In this document: positions 16,552 to 25,579 of the stretch, one piece after another
Layout of the letters: every line of letters starts with the position of its first letter
Position numbering within the stretch: position 1 is the first letter of the stretch
Assembly (NCBI RefSeq): GCF_008275125.1
Contig: NZ_CP043473.1
Location: 1,984,001-2,048,000, forward strand
From: Chromobacterium paludis
GTDB taxonomy: Bacteria; Pseudomonadota; Gammaproteobacteria; Burkholderiales; Chromobacteriaceae
DNA length: 64,000 bases
Reading direction: 5' to 3'
Program-made: the position numbers and the translations under genes
The notes under the pieces: generated by a model
Databases searched by the model: none
What the model saw: only the letters and a program-made list of their open reading frames with translations
What the model was told of the DNA's origin: nothing

Positions 16552-16835
16552 GCTGGTTCCCATTCACTGAATTGCGCGTAGGCCAGCTGGCCCTCGCGCT
16601 GCTGGCCGATGGCGGCCAGCCTGTGCCGCAATGCATCTGACTCCGCTTGGCTGCGCGCCAGCGCGCCGCGGTAAGCGGCGGCCAGGGCCTGCCTGTCCTC
16701 GTCGTCCCAGCCGGCGTCCGGCGCCGCCAGCCTGTCGCGCAGGCGCTGATCGATGCCGGAGAGCGTCTGCCAGTCGCGGCGCGCGCCGGCGGCGGCGATG
16801 GCCTGGCACAGCGCGTCCACCTCAGGCCGCGGCAT
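16548..16835 (-). CDS. FliT-like export chaperone (LafD position)
   Basis: A 95-residue helical protein without signal peptide (DALCQAIAAAGARRDWQTLS; DRQALAAAYRGALARSQAES). It lies between fliS and fliK and overlaps both by a few bases, which is where FliT/LafD sits in lateral clusters. FliT binds the cap protein FliD. Sequence resemblance is limited to size and helicity, so the assignment rests mainly on position. Confidence 0.6.
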   Translation of the reverse strand: MPRPEVDALCQAIAAAGARRDWQTLSGIDQRLRDRLAAPDAGWDDEDRQALAAAYRGALARSQAESDALRHRLAAIGQQREGQLAYAQFSEWEPA

Positions 16836-17214
16836 GCTGGTCCCGCACGCCTATCCAGCCGCCCTTCAAGGTGACCAACAGCGTCTCCGCCTCGTCCAGC
16901 GCCGCCACATCCAGCTCCACGCTGGCTTGGTACAAGCGATGCGCGCAGTAGTCGTACAAACGCGCCAGACTGGCCACCACTTCGCCGCCGGACTCGAAGT
17001 CCAGCGCGCTGGACAGGCCGTTCAGAATGTTGATGCACTTGCTGATGCTTTCGCCCTTGGCCTCGAAACGGCGATGTTGCAGATGGCCGCGCGCGCGCGC
17101 GATCTCTTCCAGCAGGCCGTCGAACAGCACCAGCACCAGCTCCACCTGGCTGGCGGCGTGCGTCTGCGACTCCAAATTGACCGCGTGGTAACTGCGGTAG
17201 GCTTCGTAATCCAC
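16822..17214 (-). CDS. fliS: Flagellin export chaperone FliS (LafC type)
   Basis: FliS binds the C-terminus of flagellin and prevents early polymerisation. The 130-residue protein shows the family start YRSYHAVNLESQTHAASQVE, then LVLVLFDGLLEEIARARGHL and INILNGLSSALDFESGGEV. It starts with GTG at 17214 behind a GGCGGGA site. It lies 25 bases after fliD and overlaps fliT by 14 bases. Confidence 0.93.
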   Translation of the reverse strand: MDYEAYRSYHAVNLESQTHAASQVELVLVLFDGLLEEIARARGHLQHRRFEAKGESISKCINILNGLSSALDFESGGEVVASLARLYDYCAHRLYQASVELDVAALDEAETLLVTLKGGWIGVRDQHAAA

Positions 17215-17239
17215 TGTCTTGATCCCGCCTGTCTTGTAA

Positions 17240-18589
17240 TCAGTTGAAGTTGAGCATGCCCAGGGTTTGGGTCATCTGGTCCTGCATGCTTTGCAATTGG
17301 GTGAACTGCGTCAGATAGCGCTGGTACAGACGCTGGTATTGCTGCTGCAGCGCGTCCTGGCGGCGGTCCAGGTCTTTTTGCTGGCGGTCGCCGCTGTCGC
17401 GCCGCTGCTTGATCAGGCCGCTGCTGGCGTTCAGCCACTTGTCCAGATAGTCGCCGCTTTGCTTGAGCGCGCCGTTTTGAGACTGGCCGCTGAAAAAACG
17501 GTCCAGCGCGTCCGGCGACGCCTTGAGCGCGTCGCCCAGCTTCTTGCTGTCCAGCGTCAGGGTGCCGTCGCGGCTGGCGCTGATGCCCAGCTGGCCCAGG
17601 GTGATGCCGTCGTAAGACTGGCGCAGGATGGTGTTGAGCTGGCCCTTGAGCGCGCGCACGCTGGAGTCGTCGGCGAAGGCCGCGCCGGGCTTGCCGCTGC
17701 TGCCCGGCTGCGATAGGTCGGAGATGGCCTTGAACACCTTGTTGTAGGCGTCGAGGAAAGACTGCAGGTTGGCGTTGGTGTCGCTGTCGCTGCGGCTCAC
17801 CGTGACTTGCAGCGGCGCGTCGCCGTCCTTCATCGCCTTGTTGACGGTGAGGTTGACGCCGTCGATGTTGGTGAAGGTATTGGAGGCCTGCTGCATGCGC
17901 ACGCCTGTTCCCTTGCCGCCCAGCCACACCACCGCGTCCTGCGCCGCGGTCAAGGTCTGCGAGCTGGACAGCCCCGCCTTCAGGCCGGCGTCGCCGACCT
18001 GGCTCAGGTCTAGGGAGATGGCGCCGGCCTGGCCGGTCTTGCCGGAAGACAGCACCAACTGGCTCGCGCCGTTGTTGTTCAGCACGATGGCGCTGACCTT
18101 GCCGCTGTTGCCGTTGGCGCGGTTGATGGCCATGGCCAGCTCGGTGACCGACAGTTTGCCGTCCCCATTTTGATCCGCGCCGCTCATGGACACGTCGAAG
18201 CTGTCGCCGCCGGCCAGCTTGACGGTGAATTTGTCGCCGGACTGCGCCGTTGCCGCGCTCAAATCCCCCATCGCCAGTTGCTGCGCGCTGGCGGTCTGCT
18301 CGACGAACAGGCTGTAGCTGCCCGGCTGGGCGTTGCCGGCCGCGCTGACGCTGGCGATGCCGTCCTGGCTCGCCGTCGCGCTCATCGCCACCAGGCTCTT
18401 TTTGCCGTTCAAGGTGGAAAGGCTGCTCTTATAGTCCTGCAGCGCCTTCTGCAATTGGCTCAGCGCGTCGCTGCGCGCCTTTGAGGCCTTGGTCTGACTG
18501 TCCAGCGCGCTCTGCATATTGCCCAGGCTGCTCTTGGCGAGATTGTCCGCCCAAGTGCTGGGCGGCATCGCGTTGAAATCTATCGCCAT
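17240..18589 (-). CDS. fliD: Flagellar cap protein FliD (LafB type)
   Basis: FliD caps the growing filament and folds exported flagellin. The 449-residue protein has the helical N-terminal region (LSQLQKALQDYKSSLSTLNG), FliD_N features (VSAAGNAQPGSYSLFVEQTA), the FliD_C core (VDGV-like INSVNLTVNKAMKDGD region as DGVNLTVNKAMKDGDAPLQV; LQSFLDAYNKVFKAISDLSQ) and a C-terminal coiled coil (LYQRYLTQFTQLQSMQDQMT). It begins the fliD-S-T-K-L-A-motA-motB run, separated from fliJ by 84 bases. Confidence 0.95.
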   Translation of the reverse strand: MAIDFNAMPPSTWADNLAKSSLGNMQSALDSQTKASKARSDALSQLQKALQDYKSSLSTLNGKKSLVAMSATASQDGIASVSAAGNAQPGSYSLFVEQTASAQQLAMGDLSAATAQSGDKFTVKLAGGDSFDVSMSGADQNGDGKLSVTELAMAINRANGNSGKVSAIVLNNNGASQLVLSSGKTGQAGAISLDLSQVGDAGLKAGLSSSQTLTAAQDAVVWLGGKGTGVRMQQASNTFTNIDGVNLTVNKAMKDGDAPLQVTVSRSDSDTNANLQSFLDAYNKVFKAISDLSQPGSSGKPGAAFADDSSVRALKGQLNTILRQSYDGITLGQLGISASRDGTLTLDSKKLGDALKASPDALDRFFSGQSQNGALKQSGDYLDKWLNASSGLIKQRRDSGDRQQKDLDRRQDALQQQYQRLYQRYLTQFTQLQSMQDQMTQTLGMLNFN

Positions 18590-18673
18590 CGCTATCCCTT
18601 TCGTCCGCTATTCAATGGTCTGCGCCATGAAAGGGCGACCGCCGCGCGCGGCGGCTGAACCCGCCGTGAATAT

Positions 18674-19111
18674 TCACCATGCGCCGCGCCCCCTGAGCCA
18701 GGCCTGGCCCGCCGCTTCGTCGGTTCGCTTCTGCTCGGCGCGGCTGCGCTCGGCCCGCCAGCCGGAGACGGCCTCATCGCGCAGTTGCCGCACCTGCTCT
18801 TCACGCCGGCGGGCGGCTTCCAGCCGGCCGCGGCTGATTTCGGCGTCGGCCTCGGCCAGCTTCAAGTCCTGGCGCTGCGCTTGCGCCAGGCCGCTCAGAT
18901 GGCTCTTGTAGCCGGCGCAGTTCAGCGCCAGCGCCGGATGGCCGGCCGCCGCCGTGGCGCCGCTGGCCGCGGACAGCTGCTCCAGCCGCTCGATATTGCG
19001 GCGGTAGCGCTCCTGCAGCCGCCACTTGGCGGCCAGCTCGGTTTCCAGCTTTTCGCCGTCGCGCCGGCGCAGCGTCAGCAGCAGGTCGAATTGGCGTATG
19101 GATGGATTCAT
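18674..19111 (-). CDS. fliJ: Flagellar export protein FliJ
   Basis: FliJ is the coiled-coil stalk of the flagellar export ATPase and carries unladen chaperones. The 145-residue protein is a long charged coiled coil (LLLTLRRRDGEKLETELAAK; AEADAEISRGRLEAARRREE), of standard FliJ length. It overlaps the fliI stop by four bases. Primary sequence is weakly conserved in this family, so place after fliI is the main support. Confidence 0.85.
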   Translation of the reverse strand: MNPSIRQFDLLLTLRRRDGEKLETELAAKWRLQERYRRNIERLEQLSAASGATAAAGHPALALNCAGYKSHLSGLAQAQRQDLKLAEADAEISRGRLEAARRREEQVRQLRDEAVSGWRAERSRAEQKRTDEAAGQAWLRGRGAW

Positions 19112-20421
19112 GCGCGGGCAAGCTCCTGCAGGTGTTGGCGGGTGTGTCCGAATGGCGCGGCCTCCCCGGCCGCCTGGCGCAATAGCGCTTCAATCGCGGG
19201 CTGCAGCCGCAAGGCCCGGTCTGTGGCGGGGTCGGCGCCGGGCACGTAGGCGCCCAGCGGCAAGAGGCCGCGCACTTCCTGATAGCGGCTCCAGGCGCCG
19301 CGCAGCTCGCGCGCGGCGGCGGCGTGTTCTTCATCGATCAGCTGGCTCATGCAGCGGCTGACTGAGCGGCCAATGTCTATGGCTGGATAATGGCCGCGCT
19401 CGGCCAGCTCGCGGCTCAGCACGATATGGCCGTCCAGAATGGCGCGCGCGGTGTCCACCACCGGGTCCTGTTGGTCGTCGCCCTCGGCCAGCACGGTGTA
19501 GATGGCGCTCATGCTGCCTTCGCCGCCCTCGCCGTTGCCGGCGCTCTCGGCCAGGCTGGGCAAGAGGCCGAACACCGAAGGCGGATAGCCGCGCGTGGCC
19601 GGCGGCTCGCCCAGGGCCAGCGCCACCTCGCGCTGCGCCATGGCGTAGCGCGTCAGCGAATCCACCAGCAACAGCACGTTGTGCCCGCGGTCGCGGAAAT
19701 GGGCGGCGATGGTATGGGTCAGTTCGGTGGCTTTCAGCCGCATCAGCGGCGACTCGTCGGCCGGCGCAACCACCAGCACCGCCTTGGCCAAGCCTTGCGG
19801 CCCCAGCGCATGCTCGACGAACTCCCGCACCTCGCGGCCGCGCTCGCCGATCAGGCCCACCACCACCACATCGGCCTCGGTGTGGCGGGTAATCATGCCC
19901 AAGAGCACGCTTTTGCCCACGCCGGAGCCAGCGAACAGCCCCACGCGCTGGCCGCGGCCCAGGGTCAGCAAGCCGTTGATGGCGCGCACGCCCACGTCCA
20001 GCGGCGTGTCCACCGGTTTTTTCTTGAGCGGATTGATTTGCGGCGGGTGAGCGGCCAGCGGAGAATCGCCGCCCAGGCGGCCCTTGTCGTCCAGCGGTTC
20101 GCCCAGGCCATTGACGATGCGGCCCAGCCAGCTCTCGCCTATCATCAGGCCGCCGTTATCCGGCGCCGGCAGCACCCGCGCGCCGGTGGCGAGGCCCACC
20201 GGCTTCTTGAACGGCATCAGGAAGGACACTTCGCGGCGGAAACCCACCACCTGCGCCTGCAGCCAGCCGCCGCCGGCGGTTTCCACCAGGCAGCGCTGGC
20301 CGGTTTGCAGCGGACAGCCCACGCTTTCCAGCAGCAGGCCGCTGACGCCCACCAGCTTGCCGCTGACGGTGGCCACCGGGGCCTCCGGCACCGAGAGCTG
20401 GCTCAGGGCCTGGCGCAGCAT
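19108..20421 (-). CDS. fliI: Flagellar export ATPase FliI
   Basis: FliI is the F1-beta-like ATPase of flagellar type III export. The 437-residue protein has the Walker A GLFAGSGVGKSVLLGMI near residue 165, the family-specific VVGLIGERGREVREF, the Walker B region NVLLLVDSLTRYAMAQREVA and GYPPSVFGLLPSLAESAGN. Length is normal. It lies between fliH and fliJ with three to four bases at each junction. Confidence 0.97.
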   Translation of the reverse strand: MLRQALSQLSVPEAPVATVSGKLVGVSGLLLESVGCPLQTGQRCLVETAGGGWLQAQVVGFRREVSFLMPFKKPVGLATGARVLPAPDNGGLMIGESWLGRIVNGLGEPLDDKGRLGGDSPLAAHPPQINPLKKKPVDTPLDVGVRAINGLLTLGRGQRVGLFAGSGVGKSVLLGMITRHTEADVVVVGLIGERGREVREFVEHALGPQGLAKAVLVVAPADESPLMRLKATELTHTIAAHFRDRGHNVLLLVDSLTRYAMAQREVALALGEPPATRGYPPSVFGLLPSLAESAGNGEGGEGSMSAIYTVLAEGDDQQDPVVDTARAILDGHIVLSRELAERGHYPAIDIGRSVSRCMSQLIDEEHAAAARELRGAWSRYQEVRGLLPLGAYVPGADPATDRALRLQPAIEALLRQAAGEAAPFGHTRQHLQELARA

Positions 20422-20424
20422 GGC

Positions 20425-21096
20425 TTAAGCCTCCTCCGCCAGCAGCTGCTCGCGCAGGCTGTCCACGCAATGCGCCAGCCGCTGGCGGCAGCCGGCGTCG
20501 GCCTCGAACTCCACCCCGCGCACGCGGCACTCGCCCGGCGCCAGCGTTGAATCAGGGTTCAACTTCCACTGCGCGGCGCGCTCCGGCGCCAGCTCGCGGA
20601 TGCGCTGGCATTCTTCCGGATTCAGCAGCACTTCCACCTCGCCCTGGCTGTGGGCGCCCTGCGGCAGCGACGCCAGCGTTTCCTCCACCAGGTCCAGAAT
20701 CTGCACCGGCTTCAGCGCCAGCTCGCAGCGGATCACCTGGCGCGCCACCTTGGCCACCAGCTCCACCACCTCGTCGCGCTGCGCGGCCTGGTAGTCGCGG
20801 CACAGCTTGTTCAGTTGTTCGATGGCCGCCGCCAGCGGCGCGCCCAAGGTTTCCAGGCCGGACAGGGTCTCGGCGCGCGCGGCGGCGGCGCCTTCGGCGC
20901 GGCCCTGCTCCAGGCCCGCCTGGTAGCCCGCGTCGCGGCCGGCCGCCTCGCCGCTGTCGTAGCCTTCGCGATAACCGGCGTCCATGCCCTGGCGGAAGCC
21001 GTCGGCGGCCGACGCCTGCACCTCGGCCGCGGCGTCCGGCGCCAGCGGCGCGCCCTCGATCAAGGGCGGAAAACGGAAGGGGCGCCAGGTTTTCAC
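20425..21096 (-). CDS. fliH: Flagellar export ATPase regulator FliH
   Basis: FliH dimers tether FliI to the C-ring through FliN. The 223-residue protein has an N-terminal FRFPPLIEG segment, a central Gly-x3-Gly repeat helix (GFRQGMDAGYREGYDSGEAA and GRDAGYQAGLEQGRAEG) typical of FliH, and a C-terminal VATPase-E-like domain (VVELVAKVARQVIRCEL). A GTG start at 21096 overlaps the fliG stop (GTGA). Confidence 0.92.
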   Translation of the reverse strand: MKTWRPFRFPPLIEGAPLAPDAAAEVQASAADGFRQGMDAGYREGYDSGEAAGRDAGYQAGLEQGRAEGAAAARAETLSGLETLGAPLAAAIEQLNKLCRDYQAAQRDEVVELVAKVARQVIRCELALKPVQILDLVEETLASLPQGAHSQGEVEVLLNPEECQRIRELAPERAAQWKLNPDSTLAPGECRVRGVEFEADAGCRQRLAHCVDSLREQLLAEEA

Positions 21097-22145
21097 TCGA
21101 CCACTTCCTCAGGAAACAGCTGCAGGTCGATCTCGCCGGCGTCTGCCAGTTGGCGCACCTGGGCCATGACCTCGCGGCGCGCCTCTTCCACGCGGCTCTT
21201 GGGCACCGGGCCGGAGCGGCGCATGGTGGCCTCGAAATTTTGCGCCTGGCGACGCGGCATGGTTTGGATAATCGCGTCGCGCACCGCTGGTTCCGCGCCC
21301 TTCAGCGCGATGGCCCACTGCTCCAGCGGCACATCCTCGCATATGCGCGTCAACACTTCCTCGGTCTGGCGCGACAGGATGAAGAAGTCGTACATGCGCG
21401 CCTCTATCTCGTCGACGATGTCCGGATCGTGCGCGCGCAGCAGCTCCATCATGCGGCCGCGGTCGCCCGGCAGCCGGTTGAGGATGTCGGCGGTCTGCTG
21501 CATGCCTTCCACCGCCGTGCTTTGCGTGTGCAGGCTCTCCAGGCAGCGGTCCACCAGCTCCTCCAGTTCCTGCAGCAGCTCGCGGTCCACATCCTTCAGC
21601 CGCGCCACGTTGACCAGCACGCTGTCGCGGCTGGCGGCCGGCAAGGCGTCCACCACCTGGCCGGCCAGCGCCGGCGGCAGGAAGGCCAGGAACACCGCCT
21701 GCATGCGCACATGCTCGGCGGCGATGCGATCGGCCAGCCATTGCGGCGACACCCATTGCAGCCGCGCCATCTTGGGACGGATGGCGTCGCCGTAAATGGT
21801 GTCCAGCACGCTGCCGGCGATGTCGCCGCCCAGCGCCAGCTCCAGCGAGCGCTTCAGGAAGCTGCGGCTGGCGCCGTGCACGCCGCTTTGCTCGCGGTAT
21901 TCGTCGAAGAAGCGCTGCATGGTGGTCTTCACCGCGTCCACCTTGATGCCGCTCATGCTGGACATGGCCTGCGTCACCTGCAGCAGCTCCTCGCGGCTGA
22001 GGCAGCGCAAGACGGCGGCGGCGGGCTCCTCGCCCATGCACAAGAGCAGCACGGCGGCCTGCTCGATGGCGCTCATCTGGCCGGCGGGCGGCGCGGAGGG
22101 AATAGAAGCCGGGGCTTCCGGCGCGGGATTATTGCTTGCGTCCAT
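21093..22145 (-). CDS. fliG: Flagellar motor switch protein FliG
   Basis: FliG is the C-ring protein that takes torque from MotA. The 350-residue protein has the conserved N-terminal domain that binds FliF (EQAAVLLLCMGEEPAAAVLR), the middle domain with the EHPQ-like region, and the C-terminal torque helix with alternating charges (EEVLTRICEDVPLEQWAIAL, then RRSGPVPKSRVEEARREV). Its start lies 17 bases inside the end of fliF. Confidence 0.95.
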   Translation of the reverse strand: MDASNNPAPEAPASIPSAPPAGQMSAIEQAAVLLLCMGEEPAAAVLRCLSREELLQVTQAMSSMSGIKVDAVKTTMQRFFDEYREQSGVHGASRSFLKRSLELALGGDIAGSVLDTIYGDAIRPKMARLQWVSPQWLADRIAAEHVRMQAVFLAFLPPALAGQVVDALPAASRDSVLVNVARLKDVDRELLQELEELVDRCLESLHTQSTAVEGMQQTADILNRLPGDRGRMMELLRAHDPDIVDEIEARMYDFFILSRQTEEVLTRICEDVPLEQWAIALKGAEPAVRDAIIQTMPRRQAQNFEATMRRSGPVPKSRVEEARREVMAQVRQLADAGEIDLQLFPEEVVE

Positions 22146-23802
22146 TGTTCTGCACCCATTGCTTGACCACTTCCGCCACGCGCTCCGGCTCCTTGGCCGC
22201 CAGCCCCTTCAGGTGCTCCACCATCACATCCACCGGCGATCCGGCCGGCGGCAGGTCGTAGTTTTCCAACAGCGGCACCACCGGACTGTTCCCTGGCGCC
22301 GCGGCCAGCGCGGCCTGGCGCTGGGCCGCTGCCTCGCGCGGCGAACGGTTGTCCAGCAGCGGATCGTCCGGCGTCACATCCAGCTCGTCCGGCGTGTAAT
22401 CGCTCAGCTTGCGATCCGCCAACTGGCGCGCGATCTTCAGCAGCGGCCGCGCCAGCAACAGGTAGGCCAGCAGCAGCGCCACGGCGTAGCCGATCCAGCG
22501 CGCGCCCTCGTACCAGGTTTCCGGCTGCTGCCAGATCGGCTCTTCGCGCGGCGGCGCGGCGAAATTCAAGGTGGACACCACCAGCACGTCGCCGCGCGCG
22601 GCGTTGATGCCCAGGCCGTTACGCAGCAGCTTGTCGATATTGGCCAGATCGGCCGGCTGCCAGCCCTTGCGTCCCGGCGCGGCGGCCTGATTGAGCGCCA
22701 CCGCCACGCTGAGGCGGCGCAGCGTGCCGCGCGCCTTCTTGATATTGGTGATGTTGCGGTCGTAGGCGTACTGGCGGGTGACGGCGTTTTTGCTGTTGCC
22801 GGCTTTCTCGCCCGCGCCGCCGGAGGCGTCGGTATTGACCGGGCGATTGCTCAAGGAGCCCGGCACGCCCAGCGCCGCGCGCTCGGTGCTGGTCTCCTCG
22901 CGCGAAGCCTCGTTGGTGACCTTGGGCGCCTCGCCGTATTTCTCGCGCGTTTCCTCCACGCGGTCATTGTCGACGTCGGCGGTGACGCTGACCTTGAAAT
23001 TGTCGGCGCCCAGCGCCGGCGCCAACAGGTCGCGCACATTTTGCAAGGCTTCCTGGCGGAAGCGCTTGGCCGCCTCGTTGCCGTTGGAGGCCAGGCTGCC
23101 GTCGCCAAGGTCGATGCGGCCGGACAACAGCTCGCCTGCCTGATCGACCAGCGTCACTTGCGACGCCTCCAGCGAGGACACGCTGCCCGCCACCAGTTTG
23201 ACCACCGCGGCGATCTGCTCATTGGACAATTGCTGGCCCGGCTTCAGCGTCACCACCACCGAGGCGGAACCCTTCTCGCCGCCCACGGTGACGAAGGACG
23301 TGCTGCGCGGCAGCGACAGATGCACGCGCGCGCCGGCCACCGGGTCCAGCGCCATGATGCTCTGCGCCAGCTCGCCCTCCAGGCCGCGGCGGAAGCGCAC
23401 GTCCTGCACAAACTGGCTGACGCCCAGCGGGTCGTTCTTGTCCAGCAGCTCCAGACCCGCCGGCAGCTGCGCCACCACGCCCTTGGCCGCCAGCTGCATG
23501 CGCGCGCGGGCGAGCTCGGCGTCCGGCACCAGCACCTGGCCGGTCTGCGGATGAATGCGGTAGGGAATTTTGTCGGCGTCCAGCGCCGCCATCATGTCGG
23601 CGCTGCTGACCTTCTCCTGGGCGCCGAACAGCGGCTTGTAGCTGGCGTCGTCCCGCCACAGCCACAGCGTGGCCACCACGCTCAGGCCTATGGCCAACAG
23701 CACGATGGGCAGCAGGGTGCGCCAGGCGTTGTCCGGCAGCAGGCGGCGGCCGGCCATTCTTTGTTGTACGGCGGCGAACCCGCTGCGCAATTGCTTGACC
23801 AC
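22129..23802 (-). CDS. fliF: Flagellar MS-ring protein FliF
   Basis: FliF builds the MS ring that mounts the basal body. The 557-residue protein has two membrane segments (LLPIVLLAIGLSVVATLWLW near residue 31 and a second near 450, WIGYAVALLLAYLLL) around the large periplasmic part with the ring-building motifs YKPLFGAQEKVSSADMMAAL and VHLSLPRSTSFVTVGGEKGS. The C-terminal tail binds FliG. GTG start with an AAGGGGCGG site; fliE lies 11 bases upstream. Confidence 0.95.
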   Translation of the reverse strand: MVKQLRSGFAAVQQRMAGRRLLPDNAWRTLLPIVLLAIGLSVVATLWLWRDDASYKPLFGAQEKVSSADMMAALDADKIPYRIHPQTGQVLVPDAELARARMQLAAKGVVAQLPAGLELLDKNDPLGVSQFVQDVRFRRGLEGELAQSIMALDPVAGARVHLSLPRSTSFVTVGGEKGSASVVVTLKPGQQLSNEQIAAVVKLVAGSVSSLEASQVTLVDQAGELLSGRIDLGDGSLASNGNEAAKRFRQEALQNVRDLLAPALGADNFKVSVTADVDNDRVEETREKYGEAPKVTNEASREETSTERAALGVPGSLSNRPVNTDASGGAGEKAGNSKNAVTRQYAYDRNITNIKKARGTLRRLSVAVALNQAAAPGRKGWQPADLANIDKLLRNGLGINAARGDVLVVSTLNFAAPPREEPIWQQPETWYEGARWIGYAVALLLAYLLLARPLLKIARQLADRKLSDYTPDELDVTPDDPLLDNRSPREAAAQRQAALAAAPGNSPVVPLLENYDLPPAGSPVDVMVEHLKGLAAKEPERVAEVVKQWVQNNGRKQ

Positions 23803-23813
23803 TTGACCGCCCC

Positions 23814-24155
23814 TTACAGCTGCATCTTGATCAGCTCGTCCACCGCGCCGACCACTTTGTTACGCACTTGCATCAGCATGGAGAACGACAGGCTGGCTTC
23901 CTGACTCATCAGCATGGCGCCTACCAGATCGTCGCTCTGGCCGCTGTCCACCTCGGTCATTTTTTCCGAGGCCAGCCGGTTTTGCTGATCGACGTCGCGC
24001 ACCGCGGCCATCATCGCCTGGCCGAAGCCCTGCGCGGCGGGCGCAGTCTCCTGGGCAGGTCGCGGCGCGGCGGCGGCCCCCTGGCCCAGCGCGCTCATCT
24101 CGCCCAGCAGCTGATTGCGGTCGGCATGAATCATCAAACCGAGATTGGCGGCCAT
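23814..24155 (-). CDS. fliE: Flagellar hook-basal body complex protein FliE
   Basis: FliE joins the MS ring to the rod. The 113-residue protein has the family end: DLVGAMLMSQEASLSFSMLM, then QVRNKVVGAVDELIKMQL. It has an AAGGATGG ribosome site. It heads the minus-strand basal-body series fliE-F-G-H-I-J and is divergent from fliM; the 228 bases between hold the promoters of both series, though no clear sigma-54 or sigma-28 box could be fixed there. Confidence 0.92.
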   Translation of the reverse strand: MAANLGLMIHADRNQLLGEMSALGQGAAAAPRPAQETAPAAQGFGQAMMAAVRDVDQQNRLASEKMTEVDSGQSDDLVGAMLMSQEASLSFSMLMQVRNKVVGAVDELIKMQL

Positions 24156-24383
24156 TTTCCATCCTTATGTATTTGCATCGGAGACAACGCCGCTCATGGC
24201 GATAGCGCTAACAAACCATGAGCAGGCCGGCGGATTTTAAACTCAATGATTTATTTGAGAGCCGGTACTTTTCACAACCGCAAGCGTGAATTTTCCCCCT
24301 TTACCGAAGGCGGACAGCCAGTAAGATGCACACTCCCAGCAATAGCCGGGGGCTGCCCGGCCTCCGCACAAACGAAACACTCC

Positions 24384-25220
24384 ATGCCCAAAGCCAAAAT
24401 CGTTGCGCCGGCAGAAGGCGCCCGCCTGCAGGCCTTGGATCTGCGCACCCTGGGCCGGCCCACCCACTTGCTGCCGCTGTTCGCCCGCACCTTTCAACAG
24501 GAGCTGGCCGACTTTTTCGAGCGCGAGCTGAACCGGCGCTACCACGCCGGCTTCCGCCTGTCGCCGCTGCGGCAACAGCTGCCCGAGGCGGACGAGCGGC
24601 GCTGGCAATGGCACGCGCTGGGCGATTGGCAACTGGGCAGCCATATCGACCGCGCCCTGCTGCTGGGCATACTCGACTACCGTTTCGGCGCCAACGGCGC
24701 CGCGCCCGACGGCGCCCCGCCCGCGGAGACCGAAACCGAACGCCGGCTCTCTCGCATGCTGGCGGAACGGCTGCTGCCGCGCTTCGCCCGCGCCGTGCAT
24801 GGCCTGAGCGGGCGCGAGCCGCCATTGGCCTCGCCCCAGGCGCTAGGCCTGGCTCCGCAGGCGGCCTGGCAGCTGGAAATCGACGTGGCCGATGCTGACA
24901 GGCCGCTGGGCGCGCTCAGGCTGCGGCTGGATCACGCCGCCTTCGACGCCCTGCTGCAAAGCCTGAGCGGCCAGCGCCCCCGCCTGCCGGCCGCCGCCGC
25001 CACGCGCTTCGACGAGCAATTGCGGCTGCGCCTGAGCGCGCGCCTGCTGCAGCAGGAGCTGCCGCTGGGCCTCATCCTGGATTTGAAGCCCGGCAGCGTG
25101 CTGCCGGTATCGCTGCCGCCCGGCGCGGAAGTCTGCGTGCGCGACGCCGCGCTGTTCCGCGCCAGCGTGGCGGAACGCCAGGGCAAGCTGTGCCTGGCAG
25201 GCTTTGCCGACATCGAATGA
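24384..25220 (+). CDS. fliM: Flagellar motor switch protein FliM, lateral type
   Basis: FliM forms the C-ring middle layer. This 278-residue form is about 55 residues shorter than E. coli FliM and begins MPKAKIVAPAEGARLQALDL, without the N-terminal LSQxEIDALL motif that binds phosphorylated CheY. The core (LGRPTHLLPLFARTFQQELA; ARLLQQELPLGLILDLKPGS; SLPPGAEVCVRDAALFRASV) matches the FliM/SpoA fold. It heads the plus-strand series fliM-N-P-Q-R-flhB-flhA. Loss of the CheY site is known for some lateral FliM proteins and suggests a motor not switched by chemotaxis. Confidence 0.85.
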   Translation: MPKAKIVAPAEGARLQALDLRTLGRPTHLLPLFARTFQQELADFFERELNRRYHAGFRLSPLRQQLPEADERRWQWHALGDWQLGSHIDRALLLGILDYRFGANGAAPDGAPPAETETERRLSRMLAERLLPRFARAVHGLSGREPPLASPQALGLAPQAAWQLEIDVADADRPLGALRLRLDHAAFDALLQSLSGQRPRLPAAAATRFDEQLRLRLSARLLQQELPLGLILDLKPGSVLPVSLPPGAEVCVRDAALFRASVAERQGKLCLAGFADIE

Positions 25221-25237
25221 GCACCGAAGGAAACCTG

Positions 25238-25579
25238 ATGGACCACAAACAAGAATTCGATCTGGACGGCATTTTCGATGGCCTGGATGCCGAAGCGTCC
25301 GCCACGGAGACCGCCGCGCCCGCCCGCGACATGACGCCGTTTTTGCGCAAGATTCCCGTCCGCCTCACGCTGGAAGTGGGCGGCGCCGACATCTCGCTGG
25401 CCGACCTGTGCCGCATCGGCTCCGGCTCGGTCATCGAACTGGACAAAATCGCCGGCGAGCCGCTGGACATCAAGGTCAACGGCACGACCATAGGCCGCGC
25501 CGAGGTGGTGGTATCGGGCGACAACTACGGCCTGCGCGTGGTGGAGCTGAACGACCTGCAGCTGGACAGCCTGGCCTGA
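25238..25579 (+). CDS. fliN: Flagellar motor switch protein FliN
   Basis: FliN forms the base of the C-ring and docks FliH. The 113-residue protein has an acidic N-terminal tail (QEFDLDGIFDGLDAEAS) and the SpoA domain: FLRKIPVRLTLEVGGADISL, VIELDKIAGEPLDIKVNG and NYGLRVVELNDLQ. The ATG at 25238 has a GAAGGA site; an in-frame ATG at 25217 overlapping the fliM stop is an alternative. Confidence 0.95.
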   Translation: MDHKQEFDLDGIFDGLDAEASATETAAPARDMTPFLRKIPVRLTLEVGGADISLADLCRIGSGSVIELDKIAGEPLDIKVNGTTIGRAEVVVSGDNYGLRVVELNDLQLDSLA

